DNA of 64,000 nucleotides from Amycolatopsis vastitatis (lineage in GTDB: Bacteria; Actinomycetota; Actinomycetes; Mycobacteriales; Pseudonocardiaceae): positions 1 to 64,000 of the forward strand of contig NZ_NMUL01000039.1 in NCBI RefSeq assembly GCF_002234595.1, given 5' to 3'. Shown here piece by piece: positions 1 through 8,521 of the stretch. A model generated the notes under the pieces. It did no database searches. It was given only the letters and a program-made list of their open reading frames with translations, and had not been told where the DNA came from. How positions within the stretch are numbered: position 1 is the stretch's first letter; the number at the start of each line of letters is the position of its first letter. The position numbers and the translations under genes were made by a program.

Positions 1-267
1 GCTCAAAGCGAGTCATTCCTAGCAGTTTTTGGTGGGACACCCACTCAATCGCAATCCGCGAGAGCTTGGTTCGTGTCCCGGCGGCCACCCGGTCTCCCTG
101 GCGACTTGGAGAACTTTACATGCCCCGAAAGGGCCCGAAACAGGGGGGTCCCTTAACAAGATCAGCGCAGGTCAGACCCCTTGACGGAGCCCGTCCGCGC
201 CTCAGTCTGCCCCGAACCGGCCGGGAGCGCCACCGAAAGAACATTGCTCCGACTACATTGCGCCGTA
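1..267. other. Intergenic stretch, no convincing gene
   Basis: I see no gene I can support here. A short perfect inverted repeat (GTGGG at 32-36, CCCAC at 40-44) could form a small hairpin, perhaps the end of a transcription unit that lies outside the window. A reading frame from the ATG at 120 is preceded by GGAG, but it has no recognisable family and contains the rare TTA codon. The AT content is higher than in the flanking coding DNA, as expected for a regulatory region. Confidence 0.5.
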
Positions 268-296
268 TTGCTCCGCGGCAAGGCTCCGCTTAGCGT
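268..296 (+). promoter_or_regulatory. Promoter, leaderless type
   Basis: TTGCTC (268-273) is separated by 17 bp from TAGCGT (291-296), which lies exactly 7 nt before the ATG at 304. With no Shine-Dalgarno sequence present, the spacing predicts that transcription starts at or next to the start codon. Confidence 0.5.
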
Positions 297-303
297 CGGC
301 CGC

Positions 304-1101
304 ATGAGACTCGCCCACGACGACCTCGGCCCGAAGCGCGGGCGCCCGGTCCTCCTCGTCCACGGCCACCCCTTCGACCGCTCGATGTGGCGGCCCCAGG
401 CCGAGCACCTGGCGAGGACCGGCTACCGCGTCGTGACCCCCGACCTCCGCGGCTACGGCGAGTCCCCCGCCCGGGGCACGAAGACGGGCCTCGACGTCTT
501 CGCCGGAGACCTCGTCGACCTGGCCGACCACCTGGAGCTGGGCCGGTTCGTCCTCGGCGGCCTCTCCATGGGCGGCCAGATCGTCATGCAACTCGTCGCG
601 GACCACCCCGAGCGCGTGACCGCCCTCGTCCTGGCCGACACCTTCGCGGGCCTCGACAACCCCCACGCCAAGCAGGCGCGCTACGACACCGCGGACCGCA
701 TCACCGAGGAAGGCATGGAGAGCTACGCCGAGGAGCTCCTCCCCAAGATGATCTCGAGGCAGACCCGCGAGACCAGGCCGGACGTCGAAGCGCACGTCAG
801 GAAGATGATGCGCAACGCGCCGAAGGAAGGTGCCGCGGCCGCGCTCAGGGGACGCGCCGAACGCCCCGACTACACGCCGGGGCTGAGCGACATCGCCGTC
901 CCCACCCTGGTGGTCGTCGGCAGTGAAGACGAGTTCACCCCGGTCGCCGACGCCGAGCTGATCCACCGCAAGGTCAGGGGCTCCACCCTGGTGGTGATCG
1001 AGGGCTCCGGCCACCTGCCTAACCTGGAGTGCGAGACCGAGTTCGACGAGGCACTCAGCACCTTCCTGACGACGAGCAAGAGCAGCGGAGCCACGCCATG
1101 A
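304..1101 (+). CDS. Alpha/beta hydrolase
   Basis: A single-domain alpha/beta hydrolase of 265 residues, probably a cytosolic esterase or lactonase-type enzyme; the substrate cannot be read from the sequence. The oxyanion HG lies at residues 20-21, the nucleophile elbow GLSMGG places Ser88, and the acid and base are probably Asp209 (SEDEF) and His237 (SGHLPN). The ATG at 304 is chosen because a longer in-frame start at 181 adds 41 residues without homology, whereas 304 follows a -10 hexamer by 7 nt. The stop overlaps the next start (ATGA at 1098-1101), so it is translationally coupled to the SDR gene. Confidence 0.8.
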   Translation: MRLAHDDLGPKRGRPVLLVHGHPFDRSMWRPQAEHLARTGYRVVTPDLRGYGESPARGTKTGLDVFAGDLVDLADHLELGRFVLGGLSMGGQIVMQLVADHPERVTALVLADTFAGLDNPHAKQARYDTADRITEEGMESYAEELLPKMISRQTRETRPDVEAHVRKMMRNAPKEGAAAALRGRAERPDYTPGLSDIAVPTLVVVGSEDEFTPVADAELIHRKVRGSTLVVIEGSGHLPNLECETEFDEALSTFLTTSKSSGATP

Positions 1102-1859
1102 CCCCGCAGAAGACCGTGTTCGTGACCGGCGCGAGCGCCGGCTTCGGTGACGCCATCGCGCGCCGGTTCGTCGCCGAGGGCGCCCGCGTGATCGCCGTCG
1201 CCCGCAGCGGCGACAAGCTGGCGAAGCTGGCCGGCGAGCTGGGCGACGCCGTCCTTCCGGTCACCCTCGACGTCAGCGATCCCGAAGCGGTCAGGGCCGC
1301 CGTCGACGGTCTCGCCGAAAACTGGCGAGAGGTCGACGTCCTGGTCAACAACGCCGGCCTGGCCAAGGGCCTGGAGCCCGCGCACCGGGCCGACCTCCAG
1401 GACTGGGACGAGATGATCGCGACCAACGTCCGCGGCCTCGCGCACGTCACGCGCGCGCTGTTGCCGGGCATGGTCGAGCGCGGCCGCGGTCACGTGATCA
1501 ACCTCGGTTCGATCGCCGGCACCTATCCCTACCCCGGCGGCAACGTCTACGGCGCGACCAAGGCGTTCGTGCACCAGTTCAGCCTCAACCTGCGCAGCGA
1601 CCTGCACGGCACCGGCGTCCGGGTGACGAACGTCGAGCCGGGCATGGTCGGCGGCACGGACTTCTCGAAGGTCCGCTTCGACGGCGACCGGGCCAAGGCG
1701 GACAAGGTCTACGAAGGCACCACGCCGCTGACCGCGGACGACGTCGCCGAGTCCGTCTACTGGGCCGCGTCCCAGCCGGAGCACGTCAACATCAACGTCA
1801 TCGAGCTGATGCCGGTGGTCCAGAGCTTCTCGGCGCTGCAGATCTACCGCGAGGGCTGA
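1098..1859 (+). CDS. SDR oxidoreductase, YdfG-like
   Basis: A 253-residue classical short-chain dehydrogenase. The TGASAGFG cofactor loop is at residues 10-17, NNAG is near residue 84, and the catalytic triad is Ser138, Tyr151 and Lys155 (YGATK). The sequence style is that of YdfG-like NADP-dependent 3-hydroxy acid dehydrogenases, which oxidise serine, threonine and related 3-hydroxy acids; the true substrate is inferred only. The start is fixed by the ATGA overlap with the hydrolase. Its 3' end overlaps by 16 bp the end of the oppositely oriented transposase-like gene, so the two transcripts converge. Confidence 0.85.
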   Translation: MTPQKTVFVTGASAGFGDAIARRFVAEGARVIAVARSGDKLAKLAGELGDAVLPVTLDVSDPEAVRAAVDGLAENWREVDVLVNNAGLAKGLEPAHRADLQDWDEMIATNVRGLAHVTRALLPGMVERGRGHVINLGSIAGTYPYPGGNVYGATKAFVHQFSLNLRSDLHGTGVRVTNVEPGMVGGTDFSKVRFDGDRAKADKVYEGTTPLTADDVAESVYWAASQPEHVNINVIELMPVVQSFSALQIYREG

Positions 1860-3418
1860 AACAGGGAGAACAGCGCCTGCTGCGCCGGGTCCAGCTCGGT
1901 CAGCAGGCGTTTCGTCCGTGGCCGCCCGCCGGTGGACGGGTACCGCAGCACCAGCTCACCGATGCCGGCCAGCTGGTCGAGCAGCTCGCGCACCGACAGG
2001 TTCATCCCCGCCCGGTCCGCTTCGCGCCGCATCAGGTGCGTCACGGTCGCGGCGAGCACCGAGACGAGGCCGTGCGCGGCGATCCGCTGCCGCGTCCACT
2101 CCCAGCGCGGGGTCGGCCCGGTGACGGCGGGGCCGGTGAGCCAGCGGAACGTCGATTCGAGGTGGGTGCGGGCCCGGTAGGCCGTCACGACGTCACCGAC
2201 CGGCCAGTCCCGGTCGGTGACCAGCACCTGCTTGCCGAAGAACTCGTCGTCGAGCCGCGCCACCGCGGCGGCGTCGATCCGCCGTTCGAGCCGGATCTCG
2301 CCGGGCCGGTTCCCGCTCAGGACGGCGGTGAGCACGCGCTCGACGCGCCGTCCCCGCGTCACCCGGCCGATCTCGGCGTGCACCTGGGCGCGGTCGCCGC
2401 GGTGGGTGCCCGCGGCCAGTGCCGCGGCCAGGCCGTCCAGCTCCCGGGTCGCCGTGGCCAGCTCGTCGGCGAACGCGCGGGACTGCGCCGCGTGCAGCGT
2501 TGCCGAATGCGTGAGGATCACCCGTCGCCGGACGCCGTCGACGACCGCGTGCGTGTCCAGCGCGGTGAGGCCCGCGAACCGCTCGGGGTCGACGCGCTTG
2601 CGCGCGGACGCGGGCTGGGTCAGCAGCTCGGGGTGGTCGGTCAGCGGCAACGACCCGACGAAACCGCTTCGCGAGCCCAGGTCCAGCTGGGCCGCCTGGC
2701 CGGCGTGGAAGACGAGCGTGGCCGGGCTGGGTTCTTGAGTGCGGCGGAGTTCGCCCATCAACGAGGCGAACGTCGGCGAGGTGCCGTCGTCACGCCGGTA
2801 CAGCCGCGATTCGAGGGGGATCGCGCCGTCGCGGGTCACCCGCAGGCCCGCTCCGGCGAGCACGCCCTGACAGGCGGACGGCAGCGTGCAGTCGGCCGGC
2901 GCGAACGCAGCGAACTGCGGGACGTCGACGGCGAGCGCCGCGTGGTCGTCGAGGATGTCCAGGACTACGGTGGCGACGGTCTCCTCGATCCCCGCGATGC
3001 GCTCGGGGGTGAGGCGTTCGAGGGCCCGCCACAGTCCTGCCACCGTGGCCATCCGGGGCCGGACGAGATCCGCGGCCGCCCCGGAAGCCCACCACTCGCC
3101 GATCGGCGTCTCGGGCGCGGTCGCGCGGTGCAGCACCGCGACGGCGAGGGGCAGCCCGAGGCCCGGCTTCGATCGCACGACGTCATCGACACGGCGGACG
3201 AAGTCCAGGCGCGAAAGCGTCGCCCACACCGCGGCGACGTCGCCGTATGTCCGGTACGAAGCCGACGCGGGTTCGCCGCCGGGGACGGCGCGGGCGATCT
3301 CGTCGGCCGTGCCGAGGTAACGCTGGGTCACCACCCGCGGCTTTCCGTCGACCCGGGCGGACTCCGCCAGGTAGTAGTAGGTCCGTCCGCCGATCTTCTT
3401 GCCGACCACCGATGCCAC
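1844..3418 (-). CDS. IS1634-type transposase relative, probably inactive
   Basis: A 524-residue protein with the N-terminal pattern of IS1634/IS4-group DDE transposases (KKIGGRTYYYL, then QRYLGT) and the late block HLMRREAD followed by SVRELLDQLAGI. The first catalytic Asp is plausibly Asp165 (AVDVPQF) and the Glu is Glu421 (HLESTF). The second Asp, normally in a VFDAGQ-like motif, is His238 (LVFHAGQ). The regions around the first Asp and after the Glu also depart from the family. I find no terminal inverted repeats or target duplication, and the gene overlaps the end of the SDR gene. It looks like an immobile, possibly repurposed transposase rather than a recent insertion. Confidence 0.75.
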   Translation of the reverse strand: MASVVGKKIGGRTYYYLAESARVDGKPRVVTQRYLGTADEIARAVPGGEPASASYRTYGDVAAVWATLSRLDFVRRVDDVVRSKPGLGLPLAVAVLHRATAPETPIGEWWASGAAADLVRPRMATVAGLWRALERLTPERIAGIEETVATVVLDILDDHAALAVDVPQFAAFAPADCTLPSACQGVLAGAGLRVTRDGAIPLESRLYRRDDGTSPTFASLMGELRRTQEPSPATLVFHAGQAAQLDLGSRSGFVGSLPLTDHPELLTQPASARKRVDPERFAGLTALDTHAVVDGVRRRVILTHSATLHAAQSRAFADELATATRELDGLAAALAAGTHRGDRAQVHAEIGRVTRGRRVERVLTAVLSGNRPGEIRLERRIDAAAVARLDDEFFGKQVLVTDRDWPVGDVVTAYRARTHLESTFRWLTGPAVTGPTPRWEWTRQRIAAHGLVSVLAATVTHLMRREADRAGMNLSVRELLDQLAGIGELVLRYPSTGGRPRTKRLLTELDPAQQALFSLFQPSR

Positions 3419-3549
3419 CCTTTAGGTAATACACGCCGGGGAGCTGATCGACAACCACGCGAACCCGCTGACCTGCGGCGACGACCACCCGACCCGAAAG
3501 GGTGAGCCAGGTGCGGAACACACACTGGCTGGTCGCGTGAGGACGGTCC

Positions 3550-3555
3550 TAGCGT
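3550..3555 (+). promoter_or_regulatory. -10 element of fbiC, leaderless spacing
   Basis: TAGCGT ends 7 nt before the ATG at 3563, with no Shine-Dalgarno. A clear -35 is not visible. This supports 3563 over the in-frame GTG at 3554, which overlaps the hexamer. Confidence 0.4.
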
Positions 3556-3562
3556 GGGCGGA

Positions 3563-6160
3563 ATGGGACCCGAACCCGACGCCACCACCCCGACCGCCTC
3601 CGCGATGCGCCGCGCGCTCGCCCGGGCGCGTGACGGGAAGACACTCGACGTAGCCGAAGCGAGCGTCCTGCTGCACGCCCGCGGTGACGACCTCACCAAG
3701 CTGTCCGAGTACGCGTCGCGCATCCGCGACGCGGGCCTGACCGAGGCCGGGCGCGCGGGCATCATCACCTACAGCCGCAAGGTGTTCATCCCGCTGACCC
3801 GCCTGTGCCGCGACCGCTGCGGCTACTGCACGTTCGTCACCGTGCCGGGGCGGCTCGAATCGCCGTTCCTGTCCCCGGACGAGGTCCTCGACATCGCCCG
3901 CAAGGGTGCCGAAATGGGCTGCAAGGAAGCCCTGTTCACGCTCGGCGACCGGCCCGAGGACCGCTGGAAGGTCGCCCGCGAGTGGCTGGACGCGCACGGC
4001 TACGACGACACGCTCTCCTATGTCCGCGCGATGGCGATCCGAGTCCTCGAGGAGACCGGCCTGCTGCCGCACCTCAACCCGGGCGTGCTGACCTGGCAGG
4101 ACTTCCAGCGGCTCAAGCCGGTCGCGCCGTCGATGGGCATGATGCTGGAGACCACGGCGACCCGGCTGTGGTCCGAGAAGGGCGGCCCGCACTACGGCTC
4201 ACCCGACAAGGACCCCGCCGTCCGGCTGCGGGTGCTCGAAGACGCCGGGCGCAGCAGCGTCCCGTTCACCACGGGTGTTCTGATCGGCATCGGTGAGACG
4301 TTCGAGGAGCGCGCGGACGCGCTGTTCGAGATCCGCAAGATCGCCAAGACCTACGGCGGCATCCAGGAAGTCATCGTCCAGAACTTCCGGGCCAAGCCGG
4401 ACACGAAGATGCGCGCGACGCCGGACGCCGACCTCGAAGAGCTCGCCGCGAACATCGCCGTCGCGCGGCTGGTGCTCGGCCCGAAGATGCGCATCCAGGC
4501 GCCGCCGAACCTGATCGGCAACCAGTACGACCTGATGATCCGCGCCGGCATCGACGACTGGGGTGGCGTCTCGCCGCTGACCCCCGACCACGTCAACCCG
4601 GAACGGGCGTGGCCGCAGATCGACGAGCTCGCCCGCCGCACCGAAAAGGCCGGGTTCGAACTCAAGGAGCGGCTCACCATCTACCCGGAGTACGTCAAGG
4701 CCGGTGAGCCGTGGCTGGACCCACGGATCACCCGGCACGTCGCCGCGCTCGTCGACTACGACACCGGGATGGCCCGTGATGGCGCGATGCCGGTCGGCAT
4801 CCCGTGGCAGGAGCCGGACGGCGGCTGGCAGGAGTCCGGGCGCACCGACCTGCACACCGAGATCGACACCAGCGGCCGCACCGAGGACCGCCGCAGCGAC
4901 TTCGACTCCGTGTACGGGGACTGGAAGGAGATCGGCGACCGGATCAAGACCGGGCCGCAGAGGTTCGACACGGACATCCTGGAAGCCTTGCGCAGCGCGG
5001 AGAAGGACCCCGCGGGCCTGTCCGACGACGCTGCGCTCGCGCTGCTGCACGCCGACGGCAAGGAGCTCGACGCCTTCACCCGGATCGCCGACGACCTGCG
5101 TCGCGAGACGGTCGGCGACGACGTCACCTTCGTCGTCACGCGGAACATCAACTTCACCAACGTCTGCTACACGGGTTGCCGTTTCTGCGCCTTCGCGCAG
5201 CGTCGCACCGACGCCGACGCGTACACGCTCTCGCTGGAGCAGGTGGGCGACCGCGTCGACGAAGCGTGGGCCGCGGGCGCGACCGAGATCTGCATGCAGG
5301 GCGGCATCCACCCGGATCTGCCCGGCACCGCGTACTTCGACCTCGCGGCCGAGGTCAAGCGCCGTCAGCCGGAGATCCACCTGCACTCCTACAGCCCGAT
5401 GGAGGTCGTGAACGGCGCTTCGCGGACCAACCTCTCGCTTCGCGACTGGCTCATCAAGGCCAAGGAGTCCGGCGTCGACTCGCTGCCGGGCACGGCGGCG
5501 GAGATCCTCGACGACGACGTCCGCTGGGTGCTCACCAAGGGCAAGCTGCCGACGTCGGAGTGGATCAAGGTCGTCACGACCGCGCACGAGGTCGGGCTGC
5601 CGACGACGTCCACGATGATGTACGGCCACGTCGACACCCCCGCGCACTGGGTCGCCCACCTCAAGCTGCTCGCGCGGCTGCAGCGCGAAGGCCTCGAGAA
5701 GCACGGGCGGCGCGGGTTCAGCGAGTTCGTGCTGCTGCCGTTCATCCACCAGAGCTCGCCGATCTACCTGGCCGGCCTGGCCCGCCCGGGCGCGACGCAG
5801 AACGAGAACCGGGCGGTGCACGCGCTGGCCCGGCTGCTGCTGCACGGGATGATCGACAACATCCAGAGCTCCTGGGTGAAGCTCGGCACCGAAGGCAGCC
5901 GCGCGGTGCTGCAGGGTGGCGTCAACGACATCGGCGGCACGCTGATGGAGGAGACGATCAGCCGGATGGCCGGCGCGTCGCACGGGTCGTACAAGACGAT
6001 CAGCGACATGCGTGCGATGGTCGAGCCGCTGGGCCGCCCGCTGGTCCAGCGCACGACGGGCTACGGACGGCCGTCGCCGGAGCGGATCGCCGCCGCCGAG
6101 GCTTCGGACGGCGTCGCGACGCAGGTGCGCAAGCCGCTCCTGCCGCTGCTCACGCCGTGA
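3563..6160 (+). CDS. fbiC: FO synthase (CofG/CofH fusion)
   Basis: A two-domain radical SAM enzyme of about 865 residues that makes 7,8-didemethyl-8-hydroxy-5-deazariboflavin (FO), the chromophore of coenzyme F420, from a ribityl-diaminouracil and tyrosine. Numbered from the GTG at 3554, the N-terminal CofG half has its 4Fe-4S motif CRDRCGYC with Cys85, 89 and 92. The C-terminal CofH half has CYTGCRFC with Cys538, 542 and 545. Both halves are full length, as is usual in actinobacteria. The gene stands alone rather than with other F420 genes. Likely F420 users in this window are the deazaflavin nitroreductase at 38984-39388 and the LLM protein at 55157-56146. Confidence 0.97.
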   Translation: MGPEPDATTPTASAMRRALARARDGKTLDVAEASVLLHARGDDLTKLSEYASRIRDAGLTEAGRAGIITYSRKVFIPLTRLCRDRCGYCTFVTVPGRLESPFLSPDEVLDIARKGAEMGCKEALFTLGDRPEDRWKVAREWLDAHGYDDTLSYVRAMAIRVLEETGLLPHLNPGVLTWQDFQRLKPVAPSMGMMLETTATRLWSEKGGPHYGSPDKDPAVRLRVLEDAGRSSVPFTTGVLIGIGETFEERADALFEIRKIAKTYGGIQEVIVQNFRAKPDTKMRATPDADLEELAANIAVARLVLGPKMRIQAPPNLIGNQYDLMIRAGIDDWGGVSPLTPDHVNPERAWPQIDELARRTEKAGFELKERLTIYPEYVKAGEPWLDPRITRHVAALVDYDTGMARDGAMPVGIPWQEPDGGWQESGRTDLHTEIDTSGRTEDRRSDFDSVYGDWKEIGDRIKTGPQRFDTDILEALRSAEKDPAGLSDDAALALLHADGKELDAFTRIADDLRRETVGDDVTFVVTRNINFTNVCYTGCRFCAFAQRRTDADAYTLSLEQVGDRVDEAWAAGATEICMQGGIHPDLPGTAYFDLAAEVKRRQPEIHLHSYSPMEVVNGASRTNLSLRDWLIKAKESGVDSLPGTAAEILDDDVRWVLTKGKLPTSEWIKVVTTAHEVGLPTTSTMMYGHVDTPAHWVAHLKLLARLQREGLEKHGRRGFSEFVLLPFIHQSSPIYLAGLARPGATQNENRAVHALARLLLHGMIDNIQSSWVKLGTEGSRAVLQGGVNDIGGTLMEETISRMAGASHGSYKTISDMRAMVEPLGRPLVQRTTGYGRPSPERIAAAEASDGVATQVRKPLLPLLTP

Positions 6161-6191
6161 GGTGGGCGGGCGCCGGGTGACCGGCGCCCGC

Positions 6192-6197
6192 TACCCT
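6192..6197 (+). promoter_or_regulatory. -10 element, leaderless spacing
   Basis: TACCCT lies 7 nt before the ATG at 6205. It follows the fbiC stop by only about 30 bp, so the lipoprotein gene may have its own promoter as well as read-through. Confidence 0.35.
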
Positions 6198-6204
6198 CCG
6201 GCGC

Positions 6205-6735
6205 ATGGGGGTTTCTCGCTTCGCACCGCTTCTCTTCGTCGCGCTTCTCGCCGGTTGCGGTACGCCGCCACCGCCCGCTCCGACACCGACGCCAACTCCG
6301 CCGAGCCCGACGTACGCTCCGCCGCCGTCGACCGGACTGTCGCTTTCGGTCGGCCAGGTCGAACTGGCCCTCGGCCACCGCGCCAGCGTCCTGACCCTGA
6401 CCAACCGGGACACGACGCCGCGGAAGGTCACCGACTACCCCGACCTGAAGGTCCTCGCGGACGACGGCACCCCGATGGACATCGAAGTCAAACACGGGAC
6501 GTCCTACTTCGCAGGCGACTTCGGGCCGCAGAACCTCACCCTCCAACCGGGCGAGAAAGCCCTGGCCGTGCTGTCGTGGTCGGCCACGGTGACGAGCGGT
6601 GACAAGCAAACCGGCGCCGCCATTTCCGTGGTGCCCGCCCCGGGCGAGCCGGCGCAAAAACAGCCCATCGAGACCGATGTGGGCACCACGGGCACCGTCA
6701 CGGTCAGCTCGTGGGCCACCAAAATCCGCATGTGA
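6205..6735 (+). CDS. Secreted lipoprotein, DUF4232-like
   Basis: A 176-residue predicted lipoprotein. A short hydrophobic signal peptide ends in the lipobox LLAGC with Cys18. It is followed by a Pro/Thr-rich linker (about residues 19-43) that would span the wall, and then a beta-rich domain of about 130 residues. The domain resembles DUF4232 proteins by length, position and its NRDT and LQPG turns, but I cannot confirm the family without a profile search. The function is unknown. It follows fbiC closely; I see no functional link. Confidence 0.7.
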   Translation: MGVSRFAPLLFVALLAGCGTPPPPAPTPTPTPPSPTYAPPPSTGLSLSVGQVELALGHRASVLTLTNRDTTPRKVTDYPDLKVLADDGTPMDIEVKHGTSYFAGDFGPQNLTLQPGEKALAVLSWSATVTSGDKQTGAAISVVPAPGEPAQKQPIETDVGTTGTVTVSSWATKIRM

Positions 6736-6825
6736 CCACTTTGTGTCACCGCTCACAAACCGACGGTTGACCAGCGGCGGTCTGTGCTAACTCTGTTCCT
6801 TCACCCGCCGGAAGGGACCTCGACG

Positions 6826-7680
6826 ATGAGCACCTCCCTAGCGCCGCTGGAAATGGTCGACACCGACCGGTACCCGCTCACCGCCCCGGGCAGTCCCGCC
6901 TGGCGGGAGGCGGTCGACCGCACGCGCACGGAACTCGCCGACGTCGGCTGCAGCGTCCTCGCCGACTTCATCCGCCCCGAACTGCACGACGTGCTGCGGG
7001 AGGAATGCGCCGCGCTCGAACCGCACGCGTACACGAAGATCGAAAAGGTCAACGCCTACAACACCGCGATCGACCAGCCGCTGCCCGACGACCACCCGGG
7101 CCGGACGATCATGGAGCGCGGCAATGCCTTCGTCGCGCGCGACCGCATCCCGGCGTCGGCGATCATCAGCCGGCTGTACACGAGCCCGTTGTTCCAGCGG
7201 TTCGTCGCCGACTGCTTCGGCCTGCCGGAGCTGCACGAACTCGCCGACCCGCTGTCCGGGCTGACGCTCAACGTGATCGCGCCCGGCCGCGCGCACCCGT
7301 GGCACTTCGACACGAACACCCACACCGTCAGCATGCTGACGCAGGCCGCGGAGGACGGCGGGACGTTCGAGTACTGCCCGGGCATCCGGTCCGCGGCGGA
7401 CGAGAACCTCGGCGACGTCCGGGCGGTGCTGGCCGGCGACACCCGGCTGGTCCGGCACCTGAACCTGCGGCCCGGTGATCTCCAGCTGTTCAAGGGACGC
7501 TTCGCACTGCACCGTGTCAGTACCGTGGAGGGCGGGACAGCGCGGCACTCCGCGATCTTCGCCTACAGCGAACGCACGGGGGTCGTCGGCAGCGCCGAGC
7601 GGACGCGGCAGCTGTTCGGCCGTGTCCTGCCCGCCCACCTCGCGGAGCGCACCGCCCGCGGCGACGAACTACTCGACTAG
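6826..7680 (+). CDS. Fe(II)/2-oxoglutarate oxygenase, BesD/HalD-like hydroxylase
   Basis: A 284-residue non-heme iron, 2-oxoglutarate-dependent oxygenase of the group that contains the amino-acid halogenase BesD. The metal facial triad is visible as His160 and Asp162 (HPWHFDTN) and His229 (ALHRVS). BesD-type halogenases replace that Asp with Gly to admit chloride; here the Asp is kept, so hydroxylation is the expected reaction. A likely 2-oxoglutarate-binding Arg is Arg240. Substrates in this group are usually free amino acids. The start at 6826 follows GGAAGGGA; the in-frame ATG at 6784 adds an unrelated leader. It is the first gene of an operon with a methyltransferase and a carnitine-type acyltransferase. 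Confidence 0.8.
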   Translation: MSTSLAPLEMVDTDRYPLTAPGSPAWREAVDRTRTELADVGCSVLADFIRPELHDVLREECAALEPHAYTKIEKVNAYNTAIDQPLPDDHPGRTIMERGNAFVARDRIPASAIISRLYTSPLFQRFVADCFGLPELHELADPLSGLTLNVIAPGRAHPWHFDTNTHTVSMLTQAAEDGGTFEYCPGIRSAADENLGDVRAVLAGDTRLVRHLNLRPGDLQLFKGRFALHRVSTVEGGTARHSAIFAYSERTGVVGSAERTRQLFGRVLPAHLAERTARGDELLD

Positions 7681-7696
7681 ATCAGGAGCCTGGCCA

Positions 7697-8521
7697 GTGC
7701 CCTTCGACTCGACCGGCAAGATCTCGTTCGACCACATCTACACCGCGCCCGACCCGCGTCCGTTCTTCGGCACGCTCAAGCGCGTCGGCTACCACATCCC
7801 GCAGCTGGCGAAGCCGTACTTCGCGAAGCTGATCGCCGAGCACCACGCCGAGCGGCCGACCGTGCTCGACGTCGGCTGCTCGTACGGAGTCAACGCGGCC
7901 CTGCAGCGCTGCGGAGCGACGATGGACGACCTCTACGCCCACTACACCGACCCGGCCGTGCGCGCGCTCAACCACGCGGCGCTGGTCGAGGCGGACCGGA
8001 AGCGCGTCCGCAGCGGCAATCCCCGGTTCTACGGCCTCGACAGTTCAGCCCCGGCTCTCGAGTACGCGCTTTCCGCCGGCTTCCTCGACGAGGCGATCCA
8101 CGCCGACTTCGAACGCGACGACCCGGACGGCACCCAGCAGAAGCTCCTGGACGACGTCGACCTCGTCATCTCCACCGGCTGCGTCGGGTACGTCACCGAG
8201 AAGACCCTCACCCGGATCGCGCGCGGCTCGCGGCCGTGGATGGCGCACTTCGTGCTGCGGATGTTCTCCTACGAGCCGATCGCCGAAAGCCTCGCCGAGC
8301 TGGGGTACGAGACCGCGGGCGTCGAAGGCGTCTTCCGGCAGCGGCAGTTCGCCTCCGCCGAAGAGCAGACGCAGATCCTGGACACCCTGAGCGCGGCCGG
8401 GGTCGACCCCACCGGACTGGAGTCCGACGGGTGGCTCTACGCCCGGTTGTATGTTTCCCGTCCTGAGGGCTCGGCCGCGGAACTCGCGGCCCGGCTCGAG
8501 ACTTCCGAGCAAGAAGGATGA
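7697..8521 (+). CDS. Class I SAM-dependent methyltransferase
   Basis: A 274-residue protein with a Rossmann-type SAM-binding motif (TVLDVGCSYGVNAAL, about residues 56-70). It does not match any small-molecule methyltransferase that I can name, and its substrate is unknown. The start is the GTG at 7697, preceded by AGGAG at 7684-7688. The upstream frame is open to 7475 but overlaps the oxygenase in another frame and is not family-like. The gene begins 16 bp after the oxygenase and overlaps the acyltransferase start by 4 bp, so the three are almost certainly one operon. In context, N- or O-methylation of the same small molecule is the simplest role. Confidence 0.75.
   Translation: MPFDSTGKISFDHIYTAPDPRPFFGTLKRVGYHIPQLAKPYFAKLIAEHHAERPTVLDVGCSYGVNAALQRCGATMDDLYAHYTDPAVRALNHAALVEADRKRVRSGNPRFYGLDSSAPALEYALSAGFLDEAIHADFERDDPDGTQQKLLDDVDLVISTGCVGYVTEKTLTRIARGSRPWMAHFVLRMFSYEPIAESLAELGYETAGVEGVFRQRQFASAEEQTQILDTLSAAGVDPTGLESDGWLYARLYVSRPEGSAAELAARLETSEQEG

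Noticed and set aside
120..293. Short frame starting MPRKGP after a GGAG sequence, resembling the start of ribosomal protein S7
   Set aside because: Similarity stops after six residues, the frame uses rare codons such as TTA, and it ends inside the next gene's promoter.
1844..3418. Complete, recently inserted IS element
   Set aside because: No terminal inverted repeats or target duplication were found, and a catalytic Asp is replaced.
2036..3505. Long plus-strand frame (489 codons) across the transposase gene
   Set aside because: It is a GC-rich shadow with low-complexity Arg/Gly/Pro sequence; the minus-strand frame has clear family motifs.
6826..7680. Calling the BesD-like protein a halogenase
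   Set aside because: Halogenases of this group replace the metal-binding Asp with Gly; here Asp162 is present, so a hydroxylase is more likely.
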